From NCBI RefSeq assembly GCF_963678635.1, contig NC_087066.1, positions 11,206,517 through 11,270,516 of the forward strand: a DNA stretch of 64,000 nucleotides. The letters are read 5' to 3'. The translations under genes were made by a program, and so were the position numbers. The notes under the pieces were generated by a model. That model was not told where the DNA came from. It saw nothing but the letters and a program-made list of their open reading frames with translations, and did no database searches. Shown here piece by piece: positions 22,988 to 35,066 of this stretch. The stretch is from Symsagittifera roscoffensis. Lineage: Eukaryota; Xenacoelomorpha; Acoela; Convolutidae. How positions within the stretch are numbered: the first letter of the stretch is position 1; every line of letters starts with the position of its first letter.

Positions 22988-24073
22988 TGCCGAAATTAGG
23001 TCTCTTGAAACGGTGTCACACAAGTGAAGCAGATGTAGACGACTGATACGGGAAAAGAAAAATGTTTCTGTTCTTTGACGGGAAGTGATATCGTGATATC
23101 TAGATCGTTAATTGCAACCTGGTTTTTATATCCTGATAATTTATCAGCTTTTTTCGTTTTGTCAGCGAAGATTTTAGGAATATATTTTTTTCTTCGACAA
23201 CGGCCGGCTATTCAAGTTTCCTATATAGCATAAATTGAAAGGTAAAAACAAATGCATCTTTCAGTATTTGAGCTTATTTTTGCGCCTGTTATGTCTCCGA
23301 GTATTCAATTAATTATTTAACTAATGTTAATGAATTGGAAAATTTCCTCTTTAATGTAATCTGATCACTCTAAGTTAGATATTTGAACTCAATAAGGTTC
23401 GAAGGGGTTTTTCCGCGAAGAACGTTCCAAAAGTACCAAAGTGCAAATCTGCCAAGAAATAAAAAGTTTTTACAGATTGCAAGAAAAAATACCGTTTCCG
23501 GAATAATTTTAGCCAGGTTTCAATTTTTCATTGGATTTAATTTTGATTTCTTTGAATTTTTAAAAAACCAATTCGGCAGTCAGTTTTGATAATTATTGTT
23601 GGAAGAGTTCTCCTTGTAAAATTTAGTACGCCAGTTTAACGGAGTATTTCATTTGTTTTGATTGATGCCAGAAGCAATTACAGAAACTCTGTCGGAAAAT
23701 TTTAATTTTTGCGCATACAATTTTTAGCGCGCGGATAAGGAGCTATCACTCTCTTGGATTTTCTGATTAGTGACTTAGTTTTTACGGCTGTACGCTTTCT
23801 TCAAAATCCAAATGATTTTGTTTTGAAGTTAATTTGGAACTCTTGTTTTTCCTGCACTCTTGTACTGAAAATTGTAGACTGTAAAAGCAAGCTGTTAAAA
23901 CTAGGTAATGACAGAGACGACTGGTCTGCACTAGACATTCAATGTAAAAAAAAACCAAATAAATGAAGTGATCACTTTTTGGCGGGCAGTTTTCACGCAT
24001 TTTGGTGGAAAGATGAAAGAATCAGAAAGTAGAAAATTAAAGGCAACAATCATATTCTATTTGCGCGCTAAAC

Positions 24074-25391
24074 CTAGCCAGAAAACATTTTATATTCTGT
24101 TGCGATGGATTGTTTAAGCATCGACAGAGTTCCATGGAGTTCCCGAACCGCAGTTCCAGGGATAATAATCGATTTTAATGGAAAACNNNNNNNNNNNNNN
24201 NNNNNNNNNNNNNNNNNNNNNNNNNNNNNNNNNNNNNNNNNNNNNNNNNNNNNNNNNNNNNNNNNNNNNNNNNNNNNNNNNNNNNNNNNNNNNNNNNNNN
24301 NNNNNNNNNNNNNNNNNNNNNNNNNNNNNNNNNNNNNNNNNNNNNNNNNNNNNNNNNNNNNNNNNNNNNNNNNNNNNNNNNNNNNNAGTCTACACTGTGC
24401 TGTCAAATAAGCGGCCGCAAGGTTATCCTCGTTCGCATCACTCGGGTTAAATGCAGGTCCGTTCGGATTTTTAGTTGTCGCTCCTTTAGGTGTTTTCAGT
24501 TGAACACCCCAACCGGCTTCTTTTATATTATCATTTTTCGATCGATCAAGTTTAAAATTTTGACAATTTCCAAATGTTAAATATAGACTGTTTTCCCACA
24601 AAATTCAAGGAGTCAGACAAGATTTTGATTAATAAAAAGCCGTATTTTGGCATCATTCAAAAGTTTTCATCAAAAAAAACTGCGCACAAATTTCAAATTA
24701 GTGTACATTGCCACCAAACGCGTCTTCGAAAAAGTAAAGCTTCAGACAAGCAAAACTGATCATCGCAAAATAGTACCAAAAGTGGGGGCCCTTTAGATGG
24801 TGAAGAACTTTTTATCATCATGCGGGTTGGAGAAGGTGCAACCGGAAACACCCGACCACCTTTAGCTGTCGTTGTTTTCTGTCCTTTTTTTGGTAGTAGT
24901 CTTTTGTCCCTTTTTAGTTGTTGTCGTCTTTTGTCCCTTTTTAGTTGTTGTCGTCGTTTGTCCTTTCTGTGTTGTTGTCGGACCACTAGCAGTCGGTTTT
25001 GTGCCTCCGCTCTTCGTGGTTGCGTTTGCCGGAGACAGTCGTGGTGTTGGCGACTGCAGTCGTGTTTGCTCCGCTCGTGGTATTTGTGGTAGTCGCAGTA
25101 GTTGCGTTTGTGGCAGTTGTTGTTGGCGGACTATTTCTTAAATGAAAAACTTGAACAATGGAGGAAGGAATCTATTTGCGATTTAAACTACTGGCCAACT
25201 TACGGTCTTAAGCATTTGATCAAATTTTTTTTTTCATATCTTATCAATTCCTTGACCAGCCCAAAATAATTTTCATGATCTAGTTTTGAAACTGTTGCTC
25301 CATTTGTTTCGCGTTTCAAATTTTTATAAAATTGTCCTAGTGCCGAGAAAACTGATTTGAAGTTTTTGATTTTTAGTCTATTTTCGACCAA
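24074..25391 (-). pseudogene. Broken Thr-rich (mucin-like) gene across an assembly gap
   Basis: I do not recognise the family. A first coding segment (about 25391-25204, core beginning VFSALGQFYKNLKRETNG) ends at a canonical GTAAGT donor at 25203. The next acceptor (TAG at 25133-25131) joins in phase to a Thr-rich stretch starting PPTTTATNATTATTTNTTSG. Two frame breaks follow: one near 25035-25020, and one in a run of seven A near 24890. Reading past them continues Thr-rich KKGQKTTT repeats, then GGRVFPVAPSPT. A last segment (24587-24387, with GWGVQLKTPKGATTKNP) runs into the N gap and resumes at 24186, ending with TAG at 24074. Low-complexity Thr repeats suggest an O-glycosylated extracellular linker. 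The breaks may be sequencing indels beside a gap rather than true mutations. Confidence 0.4.
24187..24386. other. Assembly gap (200 N)
   Basis: Exactly 200 unknown bases, a conventional placeholder length, so the true distance is not known. It interrupts the minus-strand Thr-rich gene. Confidence 0.98.
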
Positions 25392-28064
25392 TAAAGGCGA
25401 GTTGCGTCCCTCGCTCTAAAATAGACATAAAATTTTCATTTCAGATTTGAAAATTTAATTTTTTTCAGTAAAAACCGGTTTTGGCAGCTTCTAGATTTTT
25501 CTTTGAACTTAAAGTGTTAAAATTATCAAAAACGTTTCGGCTTTTTTCGGATTTTTTTGTTTAGTTTTTTGTTTCTCAGAACCGACAACCAATAAAAATT
25601 GCGCGCATAGATTTGCAATTATTAATAAAAATACACTTATTCAATCTATTTTATAAAATGGGAGAGAAATTTCATATTAAATACTATAAAGTGTCTTAAG
25701 AATGCTCTGGTCTAGATTCTTCTAGACTTTTCATACGAAATTGGCTGAAATGTCCGTCGTATTTTGACTAAAAAGTCTCAAGATATAAAAAATATATTTG
25801 TCTCAAGTTGTACAATAACTCAACACTGTAGAAAATTTATCATTAAAAGAGCACCAGCTTGAGCCAAGCGCAGAAGGTACTCAAACCTGTTGAAGCGCCA
25901 CTTAGAACTTGTTATTAATTACTATCTTATTTGGAACTGATTGCTTATTCTATGTACTGTTTTTTTATTGGTACGCCATTTGGATAAGACAATCAAATGG
26001 CGTACATAGATTAGATTAACATAGATTGGTTAATATATGTACGCCATTTGATTGACCTATCCAGAAAAAAAAAACTATAGATTTTTTTAAAAATTGAAAT
26101 ATCATTAAGAAAATGAACTCTTTTAGTTCACATCTCTTGCATCTTATTAAAATCTTTCTAAGGATTATACATGAGGAAAAAAAACAAATTTCACCCTCGA
26201 AATTTTTTTTGATTGCTTTATTTCAAGTGTTACAATATTTATCCGAGTGTTACAATATTTACGATCCAAAGATTTAAAAAAAAATTAAAAATGGTCCACT
26301 TTCGTTTAGGACGCCATTTGATTGTGCTACATTAACAAGGAACCCATTTCGTTATTAAATAGTGCAGAACAAGGTTGCCTTATAGCGCCGAGAAAAATAT
26401 TAGTTAGCGAATTAAAAAAGACAAAACTAGCAAAACATTCTTTCTTGTTTTTTGCCCACATTAAAAAAATGCCTTGCAGTAAATTTTGTATACAGCACCA
26501 AAACCTGAATAATATTTGTCATCTATCCTTTAGTAAAAAACTGAACTTATAATAATCAGAAACTATAAAAGAGTAAAGGTTGCTTTTACGAGTAGCATAG
26601 ATTGTTCCGACCACAGTTCTTAAAAAAAGTTAGGCATTATACCCACTAGGCATTTTTGTGGGAATTAGTGCTCAGAACATTGTCTGATATATTGATTGAA
26701 TACGGTTTTTTATTTAAATGAATAAAAAGTTTCAAACTAATTTTCTACATTTTATTCAAGTTTTCACACACTTTATGAACTTCAACAACCAGTTTTCACC
26801 TGATTAATCTAAAATTTTTGTTGTTTAATGAACCAATGTTTATATAACAGACGTTATTCACTCGCTCTAATTGTTGGAAGCTGGACTAAAAAGCAAAAGC
26901 GTCGAACCGGTTTTTCCCGACACTGCGAGTAAAATGAGGGAAGTTTTTAATGAAATGTTTGTTAGCTATGACAAATTTTGTTGGCAAGTTTTCAAACAAA
27001 ACTCCAAAATGATTGTTTTATGGCTGTGTTTTAGTTTAAACAATAACCTTCATCTAATTACCATACATTTAATTGGTTTTTAGTTTGAAGGCTATTGTTT
27101 ATCTAATTTCGTTAATTTTAATGATGGTAACTTATTAATGAGGACTGGAGTTAGCTTTTTGACTCCAATTTTTCTTGTAATATCACGCTTTTAAACTTAA
27201 AAACTCATGCATTTTATATGAAACTGGAAAGTGCAGCAAGAAAAGCAGCGCAGTAATGAAATAGAAATAGAGCCTTAAAATTGTATCAAAAGTTCATTGG
27301 GGCGGGTCAAAAAATTGAAATTAAGAGAGTACTTACTTTACCCCTTAAATTCAAAAATGAAAGACCCACTTGCCATGATTTCCATAAAAAGCAGACCAAG
27401 ACATACCACTGATCCAGCCAATGAGGTTTATGTGACTTTTGGTAAGAAAAAACTCTATTTAAAGAGGAAACTTACTGGGTAGAGATTCGATATGCCAAAG
27501 TTAACAGAATAACTACAACTATGATTTCGCTTGAATAAAATACTTTTTCCATGGCAAAGATTGTCAATTAGGTTGTGGCAGAAAAAAGACAATGTTTGAG
27601 TTTCAATCACTTCAGAATCAATTGACGTTTGATGTTTACTTCGCACGTGATTCCAGATGGAAGAGGATGTTTAAATACTGCAATGAGTCATAGTTGTCGA
27701 ATACTCTGTTCGATAATAAGAGTTCTTATGAAAATTTAAATTTTTAGTTTTTTATTTTTCTTTTTTTGAGACACTTTGAAGAAAACAATTTCGCTTGCAA
27801 AAGTTCTTGTTTTTCTCAAAAATAAGTTTTTTCCTTAGCGAAAGTTCCACTTTTCTCAAAAATATTTTAACCGATTTTCAAAACAGTGGTACCCATACAA
27901 ATATCGCCTAATCCCTTTTCTGTCTGCATAGTTTTCTAGTCTCCTTCTATCTTACCCCATTTTCTAGAGCCTTCGAAAAAAAACTGTGGGGATAATTTTT
28001 GACCCATTACTTTTTTCATTTTCTTGAAAATTACTCTACCAAATCGGAGATTTTTAGATCAACC
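25392..28064. other. Mostly non-coding region before the decayed gypsy element
   Basis: AT-rich. It includes four copies of an ACGCCATTTG motif (25971-26324) and two weak coding-like + strand segments: 26871-26990 (contains FPDTASKMREVFNEMF) and 27300-27480 (contains MKDPLAMISIKSRPRHT). These could be exons of an unknown gene or relics. I could not define splice sites or a family. Confidence 0.35.
25971..26324. repeat. Four copies of GTACGCCATTTG in direct and inverted orientation
   Basis: GTACGCCATTTG (25971-25982) faces CAAATGGCGTAC (25994-26005), a perfect 12-bp hairpin with an 11-nt loop. Direct copies follow at 26039-26054 (extended to GTACGCCATTTGATTG) and 26310-26324. This looks like the ends of a small inverted-repeat element, perhaps two nested insertions. 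Confidence 0.7.
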
Positions 28065-28390
28065 TGTTATCCATTTTAGTTAACATCCACTGGGGATACT
28101 CGTGGGTCCACACTAAAACATCCAGTTGGAATTTTATGCACATTTATATTTTATGCCGGTTAACATATAGAAGTCTGATGATTAAATAGGTTCCTATTTA
28201 CACGTAAACACATATGTACTAGTTTTTTTCTGAAAGAATGTCTCTCAAATAATTCGAGGTCAGTGTCAGCCAGACCTAAACATAGCAAACTGAATTGAAG
28301 TTGCTTTTAAGAACTGTTTTATTCTTCGAGCAAAGGTGAGCTTACATTGAACTGTAGTTTATATATCACCTAACGGATGAGGGTATAACA
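28065..28390 (+). repeat. 5' LTR of the decayed gypsy element
   Basis: 326 bp from TGTTATCC to GTATAACA. It shares long blocks with 34670-35066, including GAAGTCTGATGATTAAATA and GGTCAGTGTCAGCCAGAC. It carries one copy of a roughly 70-bp unit (AACATCCA...CAGTTGGAA) that is present twice in the 3' LTR. Confidence 0.9.
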
Positions 28391-29500
28391 TGGAGCAGCC
28401 AGCATTTTCCAAAAACCCTCTCGGTATTCCGCCATTCTGGCAAAAATCTTCTGCGGATCCACCAACCGAATGGAAAATTTGGAATCAACAGCTATTCCTA
28501 GAGGTTATTGTGAAAAACAGCATTTACCTACAAAGTCTCCTTGGACCACCACCAACAATTCGAAAGCCACAAGAACCGGAAAGGAATTACCAATCAACGG
28601 TGAAACGAACATCCAATTTCGAGAACGCGAACTCAGAAACCAAGAGAAACGTGTTCAAGGGGAGAACCAATGCCAACTCTTGGATAATTTGGAACCAAAA
28701 GTCGACGGTGTCCATTGAGACGAAGCGGATCTGAAAATCCGCAGTCACAGTTATTTGTGTCTAGGAGCAGAGGGTCAACGACAAATTAACCAACGTCGTC
28801 CCAACCTTAAAACACAGGGCATAACAACCAAGGACTTATGGGACCGTTTACAAACACTGTTCGTTAAATCAAGAAACGTGACTTTTGACAGATATGAAGC
28901 ATTTACTCGAAAGCATTGGAAAACGGAGTCACTGAAAGAAATTCACTGGTAACTTACAGAACTCGTGGTCTAAGGGAAATTCAAATGCACGGCGTTCAAT
29001 GACTATGGGCTAGGAACCGAAATAATCAGAGACGTATTCACAGCTATTATGTCCAACGACGAGGCTCAAGAAGATCCGTTAGCAGAAACAAAATCCCCAC
29101 AAAAAGGTCTGGAAAACCAGATACAAATCCGTAAAACAAGGGATGTCGGGACCAACTGGCAACGCAAATACAAAAACAGAACGTGTAAACATCGTACAGA
29201 AAAGGGTTAACTACAAATCTCAATCTTGAGTCGGACGTGGTCGAGGGAGAATGTTACAACGAAGCGGCACCGATAGAACACCACAAAAAATGCTGTTTTA
29301 AATGCGGCTTTCCTTTTTCCGCAAATCACCTCCAACAATGTCCAGAATGGGACAAAATCTGCAACAGAAGCACACAGAGGGGTCATTTCGCAAATCGTTG
29401 TAAATCTAGCGAAGTGAACGCAATCCACGAAAACGATCGACCAGTACAAGTTTTACAAGAAAGAGACATGGCCACATACGTTTAGGTTTTCCCAGCGCGA
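28389..29500 (+). pseudogene. Gag remnant with two zinc-knuckle-like motifs
   Basis: The frame opens with an ATG that overlaps the LTR end and contains IPPFWQKSSADPPTEWKIW, a Pro/Trp-rich start common in Gag proteins of invertebrate gypsy elements. After several frame breaks, 29291-29405 encodes Cys/His motifs starting CFKCG and ending HFANRCKS, as in nucleocapsid knuckles. Not translatable as one protein. Confidence 0.7.
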
Positions 29501-29639
29501 GACCTCATCCCGCACTGGGACTTGATCCACCCAGAAGTTACAGCCACGAACTCGATTCAATTCGAAGGAAAAAGGCAGAGGCCCTCAAAGTCGACGACCT
29601 AAATTGACATCTCATCCGGGTAAGGTCAGGAAGAAACAA

Positions 29640-31470
29640 CCTAGTTTTTATCTTAGACACCGAGACTTCATTTCATCGGATCGCCAACTTCATTTGTAAA
29701 CTTGAGAACGGCAAAACTACTTGAATCATCCGTGAAGTCAGCAAGAAGATTTACCTTGGAAGAAAACGATGAGGCTAATCGAAGTGTTTGCTGCAACGGA
29801 TGCAGAAACCCATCATTTGGACACCAGGTTGCTCCTATCGATTCCAGCGGATGGACATTGCAAATAGCATCTTTTATAGTGGTGGACGACAAAAAAACAA
29901 ATATATTTGGAAGCAACCTATTACCCCAAATTGGCTTACATCTCTTTCAGGAATGAAAACCAATTGGTAAGTCAACAATCAAGGTAAATAGTTTTGAAAA
30001 CTCAGACACACAAAATGGCAACTGGGTTAAAACTAGGTACCCATGACTATGACACAAAAAGGGCGTTACAAAAATCATACGGTACACTCTAAATTCTTCG
30101 AAGAATTCAAGACACTGTAACAAAAGGAAGACGTATCCCGATACTTATCAAGGAAAAAGTAGAAAAGGAGATTCGATCGCTAATAGACCAGGGACACATA
30201 AGTCATTTCAAAAATTGCGGCGGTCATCAATTCATAAGCCCCATTGTGATCACAGTAAGAAAGATCACACAAAAAACTTGGCAATGGTATCGAAACAAAT
30301 GAGTAAATCAACCCACAACAACAAATATCAAATGCCGAACAATGATGTTTAGTTAGATACTATTGCATAATCGGCACAGGAAGGTTCACATCAACCAGGC
30401 ACAACATGTTTTTTAACAATAGATGTCCGACAACCAACTTCCCCTAGACGACAGGACATGCACGCAGTGTAGATTTAGCAAAAGCGGAGGTAAAGCAACC
30501 GGAGTCTACCAGATCCAAACAGGGTTCTACGGGCTAACCAATATGCCCGCAGAATTCCAGAAAGCTATAGACCTAACGCTAAACAACGAAAAGGACACAT
30601 TCCCTTCCCTCGACGACATCCGAATTATTTCGCACGGAACAAAAGAACACCATATCGATAAGCTAAAAGGAGTCCTCGACAAACTGGCAGCAGAAAACAT
30701 AGCCATCTTGGTCGAGAAATGTAGATTTGGTTGCAAAGAGTTGAAGTGGCTAGGATTCGTAACAAAGGAATACGCCACCAAACCCATTCAGAAGAAAACA
30801 GATGCCATAGCAAATCTACCTCATCCGAAGACTTTTAAACTGCTCAAAATCTTCTTGGGCTCCATCCATCACCTGAACAAATTCATATCAAACCTGGTCA
30901 AACTATGTAAACCATTCTGATCATTACTATCTGCATCAAACAAATTTAATTTCGAATGGAAGGCCGAAAACGAAAACACTTTCCAAACATAAAACATGCG
31001 GTTAAAAACATTACCGAGAACAGACATTTCGTAAGCGATAGAGAGATACGCATTATGTGCGACGCAAATCGTGCCGGAATTGGAGCAGCCCTCAAACAAG
31101 AATCATCGGACAGCTAGGCAACCCTTGCGTACGCGTCACGTTTCCTAAACTTGTGTGAACAAAAGTTTTTTTTAGTTAACAAACTGGAACTTTCACCCCA
31201 GTATGGGCTATTGAACATTTCAATTACTATCTATATGGCAGACAATTTACACTGATAACAGACCGCCAAGCGCTAGTAAGCGCTCTGAAAAGTAAGAGGG
31301 AAAATAATATCTATCAAAAAAGATTAACTAGGTGGATTGACAGCCTTATTCCGTTCAATTTTGAATTTAAACATCTAGCAAGTCGTAAGCTGGATTTAAA
31401 TGATAACACTTTAAGACACTCTGTAGGAAAACCACAGCCCCCAGCATACTGGGATGAACATTATTCGTTA
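29640..31470 (+). pseudogene. Protease, reverse transcriptase and RNase H remnant
   Basis: Near 29650 the protease active site reads D-T-E instead of D-T-G. A downstream block with IFGSNLLPQIGLHL matches the usual protease end. The longest intact RT piece (30423-30920) carries FYGLTNMPAEF and SLDDI, the position of the catalytic Asp pair, then WLGFVTKE and the connection segment. RNase H pieces follow to about 31470 (FNYYLYGRQFTLITDRQAL). Stops and shifts separate every part. Confidence 0.8.
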
Positions 31471-32139
31471 CACTAATCGGCGATTTCGTAAAATACTTAG
31501 GGTTTCATGATAGCACTAGTCAAATCATATCTTTGAATGATAATCTAATTGAATATCTAGGCACTAAACAGCTCGACCGGAATGAAAACAATGCAGCTTC
31601 AAGTTCTCTTCACACACAAACTGCATTCACTGTTAAAAGTCATTTGCTGAAAACCAGTCGTGTTACAGATTCGAAAAACATTGAAATTTCAAACGTCCAA
31701 AATTCAAGCAAAATTATTTCCGTTCCAATTATGGATAAAGGTTTGAAACAAGGTATGTTCTTGCCACCGTTTATGCGCATTGTAGGCAAGTTCCTTAACG
31801 GCCCACAAACCCAGCTTATGTTCACAGCGACTAATTATGCCTCCTCCAATGACTTCCTAGCCAAACCGCCACCTCCCCAACTGTCAATCAGCGATGTGAA
31901 ACGTCAGGTAATTCCTTCAGCCGAAAGTTTCACGTTTATCAGAGCCATAAATGACAAAGCAGACGCTATCTGCCAAACATTGCGAGACAAAGAAAAGGCC
32001 AAAGGAGAAAGGACCGACAACGAATGTCAAACTATAACACTCGAGGGGGAAGAGACCCCGCTTGCGGCGGCAAGGTAAAGAGACCGGAATTTGAATCCTC
32101 TCATAAATATTATCAAAGAACAAAGGAACAAAGATTAGA

Positions 32140-33092
32140 CAACCTGAAGGACTGTTATGGACTCTACTTCTATAACTTGAAGCACCGCCTGTCAGTCAGG
32201 AACAACATTCTACTGTACGACGATAGAGTCGCAACTCTCAATCAACTGCGAGCTACCCTAGTGGATGCCTTACACCTAACTCAGCCCGGACAAGGCGGCA
32301 TTTTAGAAGCGGCCATACATACCTCCATCGCGATATAGTGTCTACTGCTCAAAACTTCAAAAACTGCCGTGACGAGGACAAGATCCTTAAGGTTGTTACC
32401 TATAAGAAAAAGTACACCACACTCAGCGCGACGGTTGAACCAAACGAAGAAATGCAAATCGATTTTGGGGATCCGTTACCCGACGAGAGAGACAAGGAGG
32501 TCTATATCTTAGCGGGGTTTGATCAGCGATTCCCTTCTCACGAAAAGTATTAACTAACAATCAACTCGATACAATCATACATTTTATGCTGAATCATATC
32601 GTCAATCATGGCGTACCACGTAACATACGTTCCGACCAAGCACAAGGAAATAGGGCGAAAAAATTTCTTTTATATTGTAAAAGTAACAATATCAAATTGA
32701 TATTTGCACCAGTGGATGACCACAGATCAATGGGTATGGTGCAAAGACTCGTTAGAACTTTGAAATCTAGATTAGCAATAATGAAAATCGATAAAACTAA
32801 CAGACCGTACAAACTCGCAACGGACGCGGTGGAGCTAATTAAAACACTTCGCATTACGCCAAACGCCACCACAAAAATTCCATCATTCGAAGCACATTTT
32901 GGCAGAGGACCTACCACATCACTGAGCAAAATTAGTGTTTCACCTCAACTCTCTAATCTTTCATGGGAAAACACTAGGTTATCAAGTTTAGATTTAAAAA
33001 AATTGACAAAGCCGACGTTACCAGCAGAGGCCATGTGGCATTGGGAAAAAATAGTGAGGATGAACTCGACCTCGTGTCCAGAGACACTGTGA
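32140..33092 (+). pseudogene. Integrase remnant with altered catalytic Glu
   Basis: Contains a partial zinc-binding region, then MQIDFGDPLPDE (first catalytic Asp), NIRSDQAQGN (second Asp) and DHRSMGMVQRLV. The last motif has Gln where the DDE triad needs Glu. Frames change at about 32340 and 32550. The combination shows an inactive copy. Confidence 0.8.
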
Positions 33093-33269
33093 TACCAAAG
33101 CAGGATCATCAGTAATTGCCGAAACCAACCCTCCGACGACACCACCACACAGGCCAAAAGAACACAGCGTATAAAAAACAGCGATCCCTGGAAAACAACC
33201 TGCGAAAACCCAACACTCGATAGCAGTGTCAGTATTTCAATCGGCAACTACTTAAAAAGCTCCCCATAG

Positions 33270-34641
33270 GTGCGCATCTGCCACTTTCCAATAAAACCTT
33301 ACGATTTAATTAAAGTAAAAATGGTCATTCCTGAGCAAAAAATCAAACGACCTAGAAAACCTCAAAACGCGCAAACCAATAAGGCCACTAATGAACCAGA
33401 AAAACCAAAGACTCAAGAGGGCGCCACTAAGTTTTTAAAAGACCATTTCAAAGGTCCAGCATACATATTTGATCCTAAAACGGGACAGCGAATACAACAA
33501 GTTGCCAAAAAACAGGAATCATTGTAGGTAAAACAAAAGATCCAGGCAAGTTCGGAGAACAATTCAAAATCATTGAAAACGGGTCAATAACAAACTACTC
33601 TTCACGCACCGCGTGAATAAGAGAGGACGGCAAAAAACACAGAGTTATTAAACGTGATGGACTTGCGTTCAATCCGGATCCTAGGGTTTATGGGAAAGCA
33701 GACCGGTTTATTCATAATGTATAAACACGTGCCGAGAGCAAAACCTCGTGTTTCAGGAAAAACAACAACTGAACGAAACTCAGCGAAGGAAGTTAGGCCA
33801 ACAACAATAAACCCCCGAGCACTGGGACAGAAAAAACTCTTCAAACCGTTCAAAAACAAGACAAGACCACAAACCAAACGGAAAACTAAAAATATTACAC
33901 CGCATAACCGACCACAAACAAAAGCCTCCGGAAATTGAGCCCGCAAAAAAGCCTAAAATTGATCTCAGTAGAGTTCAATTTGAGTGCGACATCTCAATTT
34001 CGTTAATATCGGCTTTAGACCCTAATCGCAAAACGCCATCTCCGAGAAAACCGGCTGCCAAACCAATTGACATTTGTCCCACGCCCGAACAAAAATTAGA
34101 AGCTCTACCAGACCTCGCAAAAGCACACTTTCCTCGAAACTAGGGGTTGCAATACCAATCAGCCAAAACTCAGAGCCAACGAACTAGCTATAACAGTCTG
34201 CAGCATTCAACAATCCAACCCGGACACCATAACACCAAACAGAGAGGTGAATGACTGAATGACAAACGCTACTTCCCCATCAGAGGACATCACAAGTACC
34301 GAAATCCACATTGATACCGATGCATCCGAAAAACCCGACACATCATAACAGAACAACACTCAGAAACTATCGCAACAAGTTCCCGATAGATACTGGACAG
34401 ACCAAAGACACCTGAAGAGGCACTTAGCAAAGATTTCATTGAGGCTATGAACTTCCTGCGTTCCATCTCACCGGTCCGGGGAAATTCGATGACGATCCGT
34501 AGAGAACGAGAATTTTCTAACCAACTATATCAAAAGAACGCCAAAGAAGATCAACAGAACGACCAGCGCAAGGATGATGACATTGAGACGAAGGATGAAG
34601 ATTGTGAAACCAGCAAAGACAGCGAGAAAAACTTATATTGA
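33270..34641 (+). pseudogene. C-terminal tail remnants of the decayed element
   Basis: Short open stretches (33270-33527, 33654-33938, 34447-34641) are rich in Lys, Pro, Gln and Glu. They lie after the integrase core, where gypsy Pol tails or a further ORF sit. No domain is recognisable. Confidence 0.4.
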
Positions 34642-34669
34642 TTTTTTCTATGATCTAAAAAGAGGGGAA

Positions 34670-35066
34670 TGTTATCCGTACGGATAATATAGTTAGCATC
34701 CATTTAAATTATTCGTGAATCTGCACTAAAACATGCAGTTGGAAACTTATACAAACTTAACATCCATTAGGGATATGCGTGGATCCAGACTAAAACATCC
34801 AGTTGGAAATTTATACATACTTATACTTTATACCGATCAATATATAGAAGTCTGATGATTAAATAAGTACCTATTTATGTGTAAACACATATATAATAGT
34901 TCTAATAAGAGACTGTCTCTCAAATGATTGTAGGTCAGTGTCAGCCAGACTTAAACATAGAGAACTGAATTTAAGTTGCCTTTAAAACCTGATTTTTTCT
35001 TCGAGCAAACGTAGAACTGACGTCGAACTATAATTTATATCTCACTCGACGGTTGAGAGTATAACA
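34670..35066 (+). repeat. 3' LTR of the decayed gypsy element
   Basis: 397 bp from TGTTATCC to TATAACA. It is longer than the 5' LTR because it carries two copies of a roughly 70-bp unit with CTAAAACAT(C/G)CAGTTGGAAA. The divergence between the two LTRs is substantial, which fits an old insertion. Confidence 0.9.

Larger units (their letters stand above)
20791..24073. other. Downstream flank of the Emx-like gene, no supported gene
   Basis: 3.3 kb, AT-rich. AATAAA occurs near 21343 and 21370, some 550 bp after the stop codon, and might serve polyadenylation. It holds a family C repeat (about 21620-21950) and a 17-bp tandem repeat (22902-22987). Weak open frames at 23383-23589 and 23754-23966 have no recognisable motif or convincing splice sites. 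Confidence 0.5.
28065..35066 (+). mobile_element. Decayed Ty3/gypsy LTR retrotransposon (7.0 kb)
   Basis: Both LTRs run TGTTAT...ATAACA. The flanks are CAACC on the left and CAGCC on the right, a probable 5-bp target duplication with one change. Internal order is gag, zinc knuckles, protease, reverse transcriptase, RNase H, integrase, as in Ty3/gypsy. A purine run (AAAGAGGGGAA) precedes the 3' LTR, and TGG follows the 5' LTR as in a primer-binding site. The coding part is broken by many stops and frameshifts, so the copy is dead. It is unrelated in LTR sequence to the 18.4-kb element further right. Confidence 0.9.
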
